Positions 18,426-30,117 of a stretch of DNA of 64,000 bases are shown in pieces (the first letter of the stretch is position 1; every line of letters starts with the position of its first letter). The DNA is from Rhipicephalus microplus (taxonomy: Eukaryota; Arthropoda; Arachnida; Ixodida; Ixodidae), in contig NW_027464588.1 in assembly GCF_043290135.1 (NCBI RefSeq), forward strand, positions 1,437,501 through 1,501,500, written 5' to 3'. Under the pieces are notes generated by a model that was given only the letters and a program-made list of their open reading frames with translations, was not told the DNA's origin and ran no database searches. A program made the translations under genes and the position numbers.

Positions 18426-21400
18426 GTGGCCTCACCGGTAAAAGCACCGCAGGGAACGCACTCCCTCACCAGAGAAAGATTGGCCACACTGGTGCAGTAT
18501 CTGGCCACCACCTCCCACATGCATACGTCAAATAACCCACGGCCATCAGTCCCCAGCAGCTGTGAAGCAACTGACCACGGCGGTGGTCAGATCTGCAACG
18601 CAGCAGAGGGTGCTAAGAATCTCTGGATCCGGACAGGCCGCCATTGGAACCTGAACTTGGCAACGTTTAACGCCAGAACCTTATCTAGTGAGGGAAGTCT
18701 GGCTGTACTATTCGAGGAGCTAGAGGGCATTAAATGGGATATAATAGAGCTCAGTGAGGTTAGGAGGACATATGAGGCCTATACGGTGCTATGGAATGGG
18801 CACGTCCTTTGCTATAGGGGCTTGGCTGACAGAAGAGAACTGGGAGTGGGGTTCCTAATTCACAGAAACATAGCTGGCAACATAGAGGAATACTATAGCA
18901 TTAATGAAAGGGTGGTAGGTATCGTAATTAAACTGAATAAAAGATACAAGGTGAAGGTGGTACAGGCTTACGCGCCTACATCCAGTCATGATGATGCTTC
19001 AGTTGAAAGCTTCTATGAATACGTGGAATCGGCAATGAGTAAGGTAAAAACGCAGTAAACTATACTGATGGGAGACTTTAAGGCAAAGGTAGGGAAGAAG
19101 CAGGCTGGATGGAGACCAGGCAGTAGGAGATTATGGCATCGGCACTAGACAAGCCAGAGGAGAGCTACTAGTAGAATTCGCAAAACGCAATAATTTACGG
19201 ATTTTGAATACCTTCTACCGAAAACGAGGACACCGCAAGTGGACATGGAGGAGCCCTAATGGCGAAAATAAGAACGAAATAGACTTTATAATGAGTGCCC
19301 ACCGGGCATCGTGCAGGATGTGGAAGTGGTTGGCAAGGTACGATGCAGTGACCATAAAATGGTACGGTCTCGAATTCGCCTAGACTTGAAGAAAAAACGA
19401 CAGAAACTGATACGCGAGAAGCCAATCAATGAGCTAGCACTGAGAGGGAAAGTACAGGAATTCAGAGTGTCACTGCAGAACAGGTACTCTGCTCTTAGTG
19501 AGGAAACCAACCTTAGCGTAGATATAATGAATGATAATTTGACGAGTATCATTACGGAGTGTGCAGTGGAAGTTGGAGGCAGGGTAGTTAGACAGGACAC
19601 TGGCAAGCTTTCTCAGGAAAAGAAGAATCTCATTAAGAAACGTCAAATCACGAATGTCTCAAGTACAACAGACAAAATAGAACTGGCAGAGCTTTCGAAG
19701 TTGATTATTAGGCGTAAGATATCTGATGTAAGAAGGTATAACATGGAGAGAATTGAACATGCTCTGAACAACAGAGGAAGCGTCAAAACAGTGAAGAGGA
19801 AACTTGGGATAGGCGAAAATCGGATGTATGCACTAAGGAACAAAGAAGGCAAAATAACTACCAATATGGATAGGATAGTTAAAATAGCGGAGGAGTTCTA
19901 CAGAGAACTGTACAGTAGCCGGGACAACCACGACTTTAATACTATAAGAACAAGCACTAACCCAGATGACACCCCACCAGTAATGATAGAAGTCAGAAAA
20001 GCTTTGGAGAGCATGCAAAGAGGCAAAGCAGCTGGTGAGGATCAGGTAACATCAGATCTGCTGAAAGATGGAGGACAGATTGCGTTAGAAAAACTAGCCA
20101 CCCTGTTTACGAGATGTCTCCTGACGGGAAGAGTACCAGAGTCTTGGAAGAACGCTAACATCATCTTAATACAAAAGAAAGGCGATGACAAGGACTTCAA
20201 GAATTACAGGCCGATCAGCTTGCTCTGTGCAGTATACAAGCTATTTACAAAGGTAATTGCTAACAGAGTAAAGAAAACATTAGAATTCAATCAACCAAAG
20301 GAACGAGTAGGATTTCGAACAGGCTACTCAACAATCGACCACATTCATACTATCAATCAGGTAACAGAGAAATGCTCAAAATATAACCAACCACTATACA
20401 TAGCATTCATAGATTACGAGAAGGCGTTTGATTCAGTAGAAATATCAGCCGTCATGCAGACACTGCGGAAGCAGGGTGTCGATGAAGCATATATAAACAT
20501 CCTGGAAGAAATTTACAGATCAACTGCTACCATAGTGCTTCATAAAGAAAGCAACAGAATACCAATCAAAAAGGGTGTAAGGCAGGGGGACACAATTTCT
20601 CCAATGCTACTTACCGCGTGCTTACAGGAGGTTTTCAGAAGCCTAGAGTGGAAACAGTTAGGGATAAGAGTTAATGGAGGGTGCCTTAGTAACCTGCGCT
20701 TCGCCGATGACATTGCATGGCTGAGTAACTCAGGGGACGGATTGCAACTCATGATTACGGAGTTAGACAAGGAGAGCAGAAAGGTGGGTCTTAAAATTAA
20801 TCTGCAGAAAACGAATGTAATGTACAACAACCTCGCAAAAGAGTAGAGTTTCGACATAGGTAATAGTGCACTTCAAGTTGTAAAAGACTATGTCTACTCA
20901 GGGCAGGTAATAACCGTGGAGCCTAACCACGAGACTGAAGTATCCAGAAGAATAAGAATTGGGTGGAGCACATTTGGCAAGCACTCTCAAATTATGACAG
21001 GTAGATTGCCACTATCCCTCAAGAGGAAGGTATATAACAGCTGTATCTTGCCGGTACTTAGCTACGGAGCAGAAACCTGGAGACTTACAAAGAGCGTTCA
21101 GCTTAAATTGAGGATGACGCAGCGAGCAATGGAAAGAAAAATGGTAGGTATAACCTTAAGAGACAAAAAGAGAGCAGAGTGGATTAGGGAACAAACGGGA
21201 GTTAAGGATATCATAGCTGAAATCAAGAAGAAGAAATGGACATGGGCAGGGCATTTAGCACGTAGACAGGATAACCGCTGGTCATTAAGGGTAACTAACT
21301 GGATTCCCAGAGAAGGCAAGCGGGTTAGGGGGAGACAGAAGGTTAGGTGGGCAGATGAGATTAAGAAGTTTATGGGTATAAATTGGCAGCAGCAAGCACA

Positions 21401-21455
21401 GGACCGGGTTAACTGGCGGAACATGGGACAGGCCTTTGTCCTGCAGTGGACGTAG
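18426..21455 (+). pseudogene. RTE endonuclease/reverse transcriptase ORF, broken
   Basis: Reading frames at 18426-19058, 19311-20846 and 20916-21455 together cover the usual RTE protein. The first holds the apurinic-type endonuclease start (LNLATFNARTLSSEG, LSEVRR, VQAYAPTS). GDFKAKVG follows after the stop at 19056-19058. The middle frame holds the [31 protein letters not shown] and the catalytic RFADDIAWLSNS box. The last holds the C-terminal [18 protein letters not shown] region that is characteristic of RTE. Lesions: the stop at 19056, frameshifts and stops between 19110 and 19310, and a TAG at 20844-20846 just after the RT core. The protein would nick target DNA and copy its RNA at the nick. 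Confidence 0.9.
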
Positions 21456-21465
21456 TCAGGCTGAT

Positions 21466-21487
21466 GATGATGATGATGATTATGATG
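21466..21487 (+). repeat. (GAT)n tail of RTE copy 1
   Basis: GATGATGATGATGATTATGAT run directly before the target duplication; it serves as the 3' tail instead of poly-A. Confidence 0.85.
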
Positions 21488-22925
21488 ATACCAAATTTGG
21501 TATTACGGTACGTGAATGGATGACAAAGGTATGTGACTGGTGCAAACATGATAATCATGAGATGCCTGTCATGTAAAAACATGACTACATGCCACACTCA
21601 TGATGCGCTGGTGGCCGTTTCGCTAGCTTCACTTATATTAAATTTGGTATTACGGCAGGTGAATGGATGATGAATGTATGATACTAGTGTAAACAAAAAA
21701 ATCATGACATGCGTGTCATGTAACAACATGACTACATTCCACGCTCATGATGCGCTCGCGGTCGTTTCGCTAACTTCACATATACCAAATTCGGTATTAT
21801 TGTACGTGACTGGATAACGAATGTATGTTACTGGTGCAAACATGATAAACATGAGATGCGTGTTATGTAACAACATGACTACATGCTTCGCTCATGATGC
21901 ACTCGCGGCCGTTTCGCTAGCTTCACATGTACCAAACTCGGTATTACCCGACGCGAACGGACGACGTAGGCAAATGACACATCCAAACATAATAATCATG
22001 ACATGTGTGTCATGCAACAACATGACTATACGATGCGCTCGCGGCCATTTTGCTAGCTTCACATATGCCAAATTTTGTATTACGTGACGTATATGGATGA
22101 CGAAGGTATGTGCCTGGTGCAAACATAGTAATCATGATATGCGTGTAATGTGAGAACATGGCTACATACCACAGTCAAGGTGCCAATACATTTTGACATG
22201 ACGCGGTGCGCGTGCTCGCCGGGGTTACCACGCCAGGCGCCGGTCTTGCTACATCTTGCAGGCGCGCATTAGGCTGCGTTACTGTGACGCATGCGTGTTT
22301 CAGCCCGCCCAGCGTCCCTTCGTCACGAAAAGAGGGAGACGCAATGTTGTCTGGTTAACGCATCAGCACGAAATGCAGAATGTCGCATTTCGCGCCGGTT
22401 GCCTTTGGGCCGCACCGACGAACGCTGGTCGCACTGGCCGCGCCAGGCGTCACACCATAGAGTCCTCGCGTTTTGCTAGCGTAGCGTCGCTGTGCCCAGC
22501 GTGCACGCGCGTCAACGCTACGTAGGAGTATATTGGGCCCTTCATGATGTGCTCGCGGCTGCTTTGCTAACTCCACATATACGAAATTGGGTGTTACGTG
22601 ACGTCAATGGATGACGAAAGTATTTGACTGGTGCACACATGATAATGCTGACAAGCGCGTTATTTAAGAAAATGACAGCATATTACGGTCATAGTGTTCT
22701 TGGGGCCCTTTCGTAGCTCCACATATACTAAATTTGGTGTCACGTGACATGAATAAATGAGGAAGGTAAACGACACATTCAAACATGATAATGACGACAC
22801 GTTGATCATGTATGGCATCGTTTACCTTTACCGTCTAGCATTGTGCTGATTTTATAGTGATATATCAACCTTCCTCAATCGTGCTTCGCATACCATTGAT
22901 TCCCACTGTACGTGAGATCTGCCAT

Positions 22926-24484
22926 TTTTTCTTCTATTTTACTGGTTACGGACACCGGCGGTGGCGCCGGACAACTACGGTGCCGCACCTGACCCGTGTT
23001 CTGATCTCCTAACAGCTCTCGCTGTAAAAATGACAAAGAAGGATAGAGGACAGAAGAAAAGTTTCAGTGTGGCAAGGTTTTCCCGGCGCGCAAAAGGCTC
23101 TTCTTCGACGTGCACTCAAAGCCCCGTACCACACCTGGGCTTTGTTCAAACTTGTCCACGCGGGCGCCCATCTACAGTACAAAGTGCGCGAGCGAGCTCC
23201 TTATCGAGTTGCCGCAGGTGGGTCTTTTTTCCGGTGTGCCGAGCGCGAGAACTATGAAAGGTCATGCCTGCTCGTCTCCCCCTATTCCCTCTCCGCCTCT
23301 TTATTTCCAACCTCCCTTCTTTTCATCGCTAAGCAACTCCATTCTTTCATTCGCAACGTAGATACGGTAGGTACACATGGCTGCACAAGAGAAACAGACT
23401 CCGGTCTTTAACCAGCTGCTGCGTCCGCTCCCGAGAACGGAAGAACTAGGACACGGCGTTCTCGCTAATGCAACTTAATAGTGGAGTTTTAGGCTACTGG
23501 TAAGTAATGAATTAACTCTGAATGGACAGTTTTGAGTCTAAACTAACGAACGAAACCTATAAGCTTCAACTTTTACGTGAGTAAACCATTACGCAGTTTT
23601 CAACTGGGTAAACTGGTTCAACTTTTACGCGGGTTTACTACTGGGTAAACCATTTTACGAAGCATCAGAGCTTTGTTAGCTGCAGTGCTGGCAGTTCGAG
23701 CAATTCCGGGTAGAAAGCTTGAGCTTGCACAGCTGATGGTAAATGTGCGTGAGGTGCGTCGAGAAACTGATTGGTTATGTGAGAAGCGCGCAAAGAGCGC
23801 TCAGTGCACTATAAACGCTCTTAAAGCGCCAACGACAGCTAAGCACAACCAGGGGTTTCATGCTGATGAGGAGAAAAAATAGAGCGGACAGGCGTGGATG
23901 TATGTTGCAGTAAGAATCTTCCAAGAATACTTAGTCTCGCACTAGACAATGCGCCAGTTGAGCACTCTGTCTTAGGTGAAAACCAAACAAGCACGAGTCA
24001 CAAGACCGTCAACGTCTTCACCCACAGTGGCAGTGATCTGGTGGGCTATACGCTCCGGCTCTGTTGTGTGAGGAGCGAAGGAAACAGAAAGATTGCAGCT
24101 TTTCACACAGTGAACTGTATAGCGTGAACGGGTAACACTGAAACGACGCTCAGTAGGGAGAGTGAAAAGAGAGGCGTAAAGATCATCAAGGGAAAATGAC
24201 CGAGAGAGATAATGAAGGACTACTGGTTGCATAGTAAAGAGACTAGAGCAGACCATAATTATTCCGCTTGTAGAGAAACTTCGAAGAGGTGAAAAGCCTG
24301 TTACTATCGGCGCCCACACACTCGCAGTGGAAGGTAGGAAGGAATCGGAGATGGAAAAGCGAGGATTTCAAGCCGTCTAGAAGGATGGGTATGCTACCCT
24401 GCACAGGGTGAAAGTGATGATGTAGTTTAAAAGATAGAGAGCGAGAGAGGAGAACACGCACACACAATGTAGCACAACTCACAG
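22926..24484. other. No recognised gene; repeat-like pieces
   Basis: Holds a short GC-rich repeat-like piece (22950-23030, GGTGGCGCCGGACAACTACG, TCTCGCTGTAAAAATGAC), a pyrimidine-rich tract (23275-23330), degenerate GGGTAAAC repeats (23575-23660) and, at 24360-24480, sequence that may be LINE 3' flank with a CACACAC run. No coding exon is supported. Confidence 0.4.
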
Positions 24485-24554
24485 TAACTATAGAGAGAGA
24501 GAATAAACATTTAATGATAACAAATGCACACTGAGCCTTCTTTGGGTAGGGCCC

Positions 24555-25382
24555 TCAGTCCAGGGCTCCATTGCCTTGCGCGACCCTGTGAGCCCGCTGA
24601 GCCAGCTGCTGCTGTTCCTGCCGGCGCAAGCTGAGCAGTGCAGACTCCGAAGAGGAAGGGGTGGAATTGGGAACGGGAGGAACGCCCTGTGGGGCAGAGC
24701 ATTCCCACGTGGAGTGGTACACCGTTGGTACGAATTCACAGAAGGGGCAGTAGGAGGGGTAGAGAGTCAGATGAAAGCGATTTAGCATATAAAGGCCAGG
24801 AAATGAATTGGTCTGTAGTTGCCGCCAAGTGACAGCATCTGCTCTGTTAAGTGAAGGATGAGGGTGAGGATAAGTATAACGGCTTTGTCGGTAGTACTCC
24901 AGCGTAGCGTTGTAGTTGAGTGGTTCTGTCGATGCGTCGTCTGGATTGGACAGCTCTTCCAATGAAGCCCAGCCGGTAAGCTCTCGGGCAACAGCATGAA
25001 CGCGTTCATTACCATGGAGAGAGGCGTGTCCAGGAGTCCAGACGATACGCAAAGGACGTAATGCGGATGGCGAGACAGAAGAGAGTATATTGTGTGTATG
25101 TGCAGCCACAAGTCCTTGAGAGAAAGCACGGCAAGCAGCTTGTGAATCTGTTACAATAGTAACAACGGAGCCATGCGACAGTGTCGTAGCGTGAACAATT
25201 GCCAGAGCGAGACCTCCTTCCTCTGCCAGACCACTGTCTGTAGTGCGAAGTGTGGCAGACGCTACAAGGGCGTCTGTGTCATCAGTCACGGCTAAACACA
25301 TGGCTGACTTCTCTGGGTAGCGTCCTGCATCAATGTAAAGTACTTGTAAGTCTGAGGTACCATCACCAAAGACGCGTGCCAT
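24555..25382 (-). pseudogene. LINE ORF2, RNase H and C-terminal domain
   Basis: 275 residues after an in-frame TAG at about 25388; the first Met is not a true start. RNase H signs: LYIDAGRY (first Asp), GLAEEGGLALA (Glu), VTDSQAACRAF (second Asp). The last motif reads HGNERVHAVARELTG, with His where the GNExAD pattern has Asp, so the active site looks damaged. A C-terminal CPFCEF..YHSTWEC motif is the usual CCHC-like finger of this group. It would remove template RNA during copying. Confidence 0.8.
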
Positions 25383-25628
25383 AGCCTAAACTCGGGCACG
25401 TCGACGACCAGCGTGGCGGGAGGGAATCATATTGCGTGGAATCGTAGGCACTTTGATGAGTGCGCGGACAGTAGAAGCAAGTTTATGTCGCGGTACTTGT
25501 GCGGGTTTTTCAGGACTCGGGTAGCCAAGACGAGACAGGATGGCGCAGCCCTGGCGGGTCTGCCTGAGCCGTTGGAGCTGACTGTTGTGCTGGGCCTCGG
25601 TGAGTTCGGTTACGGTATTGTGGACTCC

Positions 25629-26084
25629 TCATTGAAGGAGGTGTTGTGTAGATGCGTGTGGAGGCAAGCCGAGAGCCGCCTGCACAGCTGTCCGTAGAAA
25701 GATGTCCATCGCTTTGATTTGAGCTAGCGTGAGATTGTGAAAGGGCAGATGATAGGTGAGCCGACTAACTATGAGTGCTTGTACTAAGCGGAGGACATCC
25801 TTCTCACAGAGGCCTCTCCTCCGATTGGTGATGCGTTGAATCATGTGTGTAATTTGAGCTATCTGCTGAGCCAGAAGGTGTGTAGTGTGCGAGGCCTTAC
25901 CGTCGGACTGAAGGTAGAGGCCTAAAATGCAAATTCGTGGTACCAGAGGGATAGGACGGCCATTAAGAAACAGCGAAATGTCTGGAGAATCAGCGGCTTT
26001 GCGGCGCCGCTTGTATACCAATAACAACTCCGACTTATCCACTGAGCACGTAAGGCTGCCGGCAGCAGCATAGTCTTGTACCAC
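25629..26084 (-). pseudogene. LINE ORF2, RT thumb part (3' side of the solo LTR)
   Basis: Continues the RT from the codon cut by the solo LTR: GSLTCSVDKSELLLVYKR, then ILGLYLQSDGKASH and VSRLTYHLPFHNL, matching the region after the catalytic box in LINE RTs. It ends at an in-frame TGA at about 25626. The frame is continuous with 27383-27777 across the LTR plus one target duplication. Confidence 0.8.
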
Positions 26085-27377
26085 TGTCACGGGTCCCGTT
26101 AATTAGGGAGGCGATCGCCGGGATAATTCCAAGGACCGAAATATCGGTCCCACGAACTGCACCACGAAAGCGTGAACAATTTAGAAGTGGTCCTATTTGG
26201 CGCGCCCGCGAACGCCAGCTGTGGCCCAAAGAACAAGTCAGAGCCGAGAGTTGATAAAAAAAACAAAATTATAGTTTCAATTGCGGCAGATCAAATCGAT
26301 ACACAAGTATGCCCACTCGACAATAGTTGAATACAATATGTCACCAATCAAACAACGTACTACACAGTACAATCAGCCACACTCGAAACAACGGACACAG
26401 ACAACAATACGCACTACAATGCAGTCGCATGCATTGAACAACCAAGACACTTAAAGACTAAAGAGTTAGAAAACTTATTCAGTCAAAAGTTCTTGGAACA
26501 AAAGTCTGAATGATACTCTTCCGAGAATCACTCACTCAAAGTCCAGCGTTGTTGTCGTTCCGCTGCCCCCGAAGTTTCTCTTCCAGGAAACCTTGCGTCT
26601 TCAATTGGCCGCTCTCCAAGCACCAAGTTTCTTCGCTGGTAACACGTCGGCTTCCCACACGCAGCTGTTGCCACGCGTCTTCGCTCGCTGGCGGTAGACA
26701 CACACTCTTGCCTGTAGCACGAGTCTTCACCCCTAGGTGGAAATCCTCTTCTTTTCCTCCTTTGTCACGAAAGACAAAAGGCTTCGCCGACAAGGCGGAA
26801 CACCCTACGCACTCTGGCGCAATATCCCTTCTTCTCCTGCTTTGTCACTGAAGATAAAACCTTCGCCGACTACCCGGCGGAACACCCTACGCACTCTGGC
26901 GCATACTTTCTTCTTCTCCTGCTTTGTCACTAAGGGCGAAACCTTCACCGACAGACACGGCGGAATACCCTACGCACTCTGGCGCTAACTTCCTTCTTCT
27001 CCTGCTCTCCCATCTCTGCTGCTCGGTTAAATACCTTCCGCGCGAGATTCCAGAAAATTCTCATCATTTCGTCGGCACGATACGCAGCGAAGGCTCGGGA
27101 AAGCGCGAGACGGTTCGAGGGCCGTCCGCGACAGATGACGCAATACTGCATCTCCACGCCCCTTGTTATCGAGAAATTTCCAGAGCTTGCTCGGCCGCCG
27201 ATGTGGGGTGAGGAGGTTCGTCGGCGAACCTACGCTTCCGAGGGGAGAGGGACGCGCGCCCGGGGTGTCTTTGGATGCTTGTTTTCTTTTTTTTTATCGT
27301 TGACCTCAAGGCGTCTCTGCGGCGCTTTGTCGCGAGAATTTGGCGGCGCGCCCTTTCTGAGCGCTCGTTTTGTGACA
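26085..27377 (-). mobile_element. Solo LTR of the Gag-protease family
   Basis: 1293 bp starting TGTCACGGGTCCCGTTAATT and ending GCGCTCGTTTTGTGACA, homologous to the LTRs at 8265 and 12212 over their whole length. Flanked by ACCAC at 26080-26084 and 27378-27382 (5-bp target duplication). A lone LTR with intact duplication is the product of recombination between the two LTRs of a former full element. It is longer than the other LTRs because an internal block of about 82 bp is present three times (about 26750-27000). Confidence 0.93.
26750..27000 (+). repeat. Three tandem 82-bp units inside the solo LTR
   Basis: ACCCTACGCACTCTGGCGC recurs at about 26802, 26884 and 26967, each followed by a CTTCTCCTGCTTTGTCACT-type block. 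The other two LTRs carry one unit. Confidence 0.85.
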
Positions 27378-27382
27378 ACCAC

Positions 27383-28475
27383 AGACACAGCTTCCTGTAG
27401 GGCGCCCTGAATGGTTCCGTCAGATCCTTTGGTTGCCCAATTTGTAATGTCATCTGCATATATGGCATGCAGGATGTTGGGAACCTGTTGTAATAGGGAA
27501 GGGAGTTTAGCCATAGCCACGTTGAACAAAGTGGGCGAGAGAACCGAGCCCTCTGGTGTTCCTCTGCCTGCGAGACGAATGGCGTCCGAACGGAGGTCTC
27601 CAACCCAATAGTGGCCGTGCGGTCAGAAAGAAAGGATTTGACGTGATTGTAGATACGTGAGCCACACTGAGACGAAGCGAGATTGTCAAGAATAAGGTTG
27701 TGGGAGACGTCAAAAGCACCCTTCAGATCCAGGGCCAGAATAGCTCGGACCTGGTTTGAAGTGGGGCTATCCAACACGTCCTCCTTAAGTTGTAATAATA
27801 CGTCCTGTGTAGAGATACCAGGACGGTAGCCGAATAGTGTATCAGGAAAAAAGTGATTGTCTTCGAGAAATAGTTGTAGTCGAGAGAGGACAACGCGTTC
27901 AAAGAGTTTAGCTACACATGAAGTTAAGGATATAGGGCGAAGATTCTAGAGGAATAGCGGCTTGCCAGGCTTTGGAATAAGTATGATTTCTGCGTGTCGC
28001 CACTTCTGTGGTAGCGTGCCATTGTTCCAATATTCGTTGTAAAAAGCGGGTAAATAATTGATGGACTGGTCATCTAAATTACGCAGAAGTGTGTACGTAA
28101 ACCCATCTGTACCGGGTGCTGTGTTACGCTTGATGCTTTGCAAAGCTGGCGTAACCTCTGCTTCTGTATTGTCCTCATCTAGACGCGTATCGTGTACGTG
28201 TGGATAATCATGGTAGGCGGAACGGGGGCCCGTGGATACATAGTGTTGCTTTAAGATGTGCAGCAGAGTGGTATCGTCGAGCCCTGATTTGTGGAGAATG
28301 GTGTGGATTGCGTTAGCAGTGTGTGATTTTGTCTGCGTGGAATTTAAAAGAGCACGGAGTATACGCCACGTTCGAGGTGTATTTAGTGAGCCGTTGAGTC
28401 GATCACAGAAGTTATGCCAATTGTTGCTAGTGAGGATGTTCGCATAGTCATGTGCCTCAGTAGCTAGTTAGGCGA
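27383..28475 (-). pseudogene. LINE ORF2, reverse transcriptase core
   Basis: On the minus strand: KRNTAPGTDGFTYTLL and WRHAEIILIPKPGKP (28143-27946), a TAG at about 27943, NLRPISLTSC, GYRPGISTQD, AILALDLKGAFDVSHN (27777 onward, apparently lacking one residue after FD) and the catalytic IYADDITNWATKG box near 27460. An in-frame TAA at about 28470 separates it from the endonuclease linker. These are the RT fingers and palm in the expected order. Confidence 0.85.
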
Positions 28476-28794
28476 TTCGGAGACGAAGTTTTCGGTTATG
28501 TTTTTGTCGCCGCCACCGCCGTGTCAAGCATCTGTGGGCATCCCAGAGATGCAGCAGATGCCAGTCCACATCCGGTGTTTCTGTCGTCGCAGCGATGAGT
28601 TTGGTAGCTCTTTGAAAATCAGACTGAAGTTGTAATATCCAAGCCTCTAGGAAAGGAGAGTCCTGATGGGTAGTTGTACGACTACGCCTAAATACATCGC
28701 AATTTGTTAGTTTTATGATGCGCTCTGGGGCACGCGTGGCTGCTACTTGGAGCTCTGTAGTTAGTATACGGTGATCACTGCCTAGATCATATTA

Positions 28795-29480
28795 CAATTC
28801 ATATACAGCAAAAACCTGTGTGAGCCCAACGAAGGAGGTAGACAACACACTTATCCTATCCGCCAAATCTTACGCCGTCCACAACGAACAAGAACAAATT
28901 ATGGTAAACAAACTTTTACCCATCAAACAACTTGCATAATAAACAAATGAGAACATAAGCTTAATTTTGATTGTACAGAAAAAGAATTTAAGGTACAAGT
29001 TAAAGAAGTGCTAATGCAGGAAAACATACTTTTTGATGGATCCTAAAAAATACTGATGTTAGCAATGGTAGTAGTCGGGCGATTGAAATCTTGTACTGCA
29101 TGTATTTTATTAACTATAAAATATAATGGTATGTATCACAGGTCTCTAGTGTTCTAGTCTGATTCCTTCCTGAGCGATGGTTATTTAGGTATGTTATGTA
29201 GTAAGTATTTTACAAGATTTGTATAATCAGTCAGATTCAATGTAACATGATATTTTTTGTCAGCTATTCTTTGCTCTGTTGCTTCTTTTGTTCATGAAGC
29301 TCTGGATGCCGCGAAAGCTGTTTTTTATTTTTATTTTTTTGATGTACGAACTGAGTACAAGGGTGTTGGGTCCTCTGTCAGGCTGTATGCCTTTAGCCCC
29401 AACATCCTTTTGGTTCTTGTGTCTTGTACAAGAAAACAATAAAACAAATTTTGAAAATTGAAAAAAAAATTAAAAAACTC
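28795..29480 (+). mobile_element. Polyadenylated retro-insert of unknown source
   Basis: This block interrupts the LINE endonuclease just before its SDHR motif. It is plus-oriented: it opens in a 51-codon frame ending KLLPIKQLA-stop near 28938, continues as a 500-bp AT-rich 3' UTR, has AATAAAAC at about 29440 and ends in an A-rich tail (29460-29478). That is the form of a 5'-truncated retrocopy, either of a host mRNA or of an unrecognised LINE. No clear target duplication was found. Confidence 0.55.
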
Positions 29481-29489
29481 AAATAGATT

Positions 29490-30090
29490 CACCATGAGGT
29501 TCCGCCAGGAATGATGACTAACGCCCTTGACTATCGTGAGGTCGGGGCATGTGTCCCTGCTCACACTATTACCCACGCGAGTGGGTTGATCAGGTTCTGT
29601 CAGCAGGGTCATGCGATGAATCGCGAGAACCTGTGCGAGTCGTCGGCCTTTAGGCGTTTCTGTTGCGTAGCCCCAAGCCGGATGGGAGACATTGAAATCT
29701 CCTAAAATAACTATGTGTTTACCCAACTTGCATAGTTGTGCAAATAGATGACCGAAGTCATCGTTCCTGGCGTTAGGTGCACTGTAAACGTTAAGCATGT
29801 ACAAGCTGCTACTGAAACGAGAGCATGGAACTAATTCGAGTGGTACGTGTGAGATGGAGTTGCTTTGAAGGGTGCGCTTTATCACAGTGACATGCTTAGA
29901 AACTAATGTAGCTGTGCGATGAGGTGTATTGTTCGTTACGTCCGTATATGTGGTGTAACCCGGAAGCGTAGGGGTACATTGTACTTCTTGTAACGCTATG
30001 ACATCGGGAGTAATCAGCTGCGTCGCAATGAATTGCATTAGAGCTCCGCATTTCCTGCGATACCCCCTGCAATTCCACTGCCACACACGT
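29490..30090 (-). pseudogene. LINE ORF2, endonuclease domain
   Basis: Starts VWQWNCRGYRRKCGALMQF, then VIALQEVQ (catalytic Glu), YAPN-like VYSAPNARND, VILGDFNVSHPAWG (catalytic Asp/Asn) and LTIVKGV. The insert follows, and DLGSDHRILTTEL (the SDH motif) lies on its far side near 28770. All APE-type endonuclease motifs are present but split. It would nick target DNA to prime reverse transcription. Confidence 0.85.
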
Positions 30091-30117
30091 AGGAGTTGAG
30101 GGGTGTCACGCGTTTAC

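Larger units (their letters stand above)
18282..21487 (+). mobile_element. Full-length RTE-type LINE, copy 1
   Basis: A 3206-bp element flanked by ATACCAAATTT at 18271-18281 and 21488-21498 (perfect 11-bp target duplication). It begins with a tRNA-like head, carries an endonuclease/RT ORF and ends in a (GAT)n simple-repeat tail, as RTE elements do. The second copy (51183-54385) has the same length and both ends, so 18282 is taken as the true 5' end. The target is half of the palindrome ATACCAAATTTGGTAT of the host repeat. The ORF is broken, so this copy is inactive. Confidence 0.9.
17876..22925 (+). repeat. Composite repeat family, right fold-back arm (arm B)
   Basis: Starts ATATGCAAAGCATTTCTTAG (17876), passes a GATA-derived TCTATTTATCTAG run and CCTACGACATTTAGCTCTCC, then tandem units of about 145 bp, the RTE insertion, more units (spacing of the GTTTCGCTAGCTTCACATAT word about 136-149 bp), the 330-bp GC-rich block (22205-22535) ending GGAGTATATTGGGCCC, and the terminal block GTGCTTCGCATACCATTGAT..GTACGTGAGATCTGCC. 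Without the LINE it is about 1.85 kb, close to arm A. Confidence 0.8.

Noticed and set aside
19056..19310. Programmed frameshifting in the RTE ORF
   Set aside because: Copy 2 is broken at different places and copy 1 has several stops here, so ordinary decay explains it.
15835..22930. Assembly artefact (false inverted duplication)
   Set aside because: The arms differ by many substitutions and small indels and only one has the LINE, so they are old, real copies; this remains worth a long-read check.
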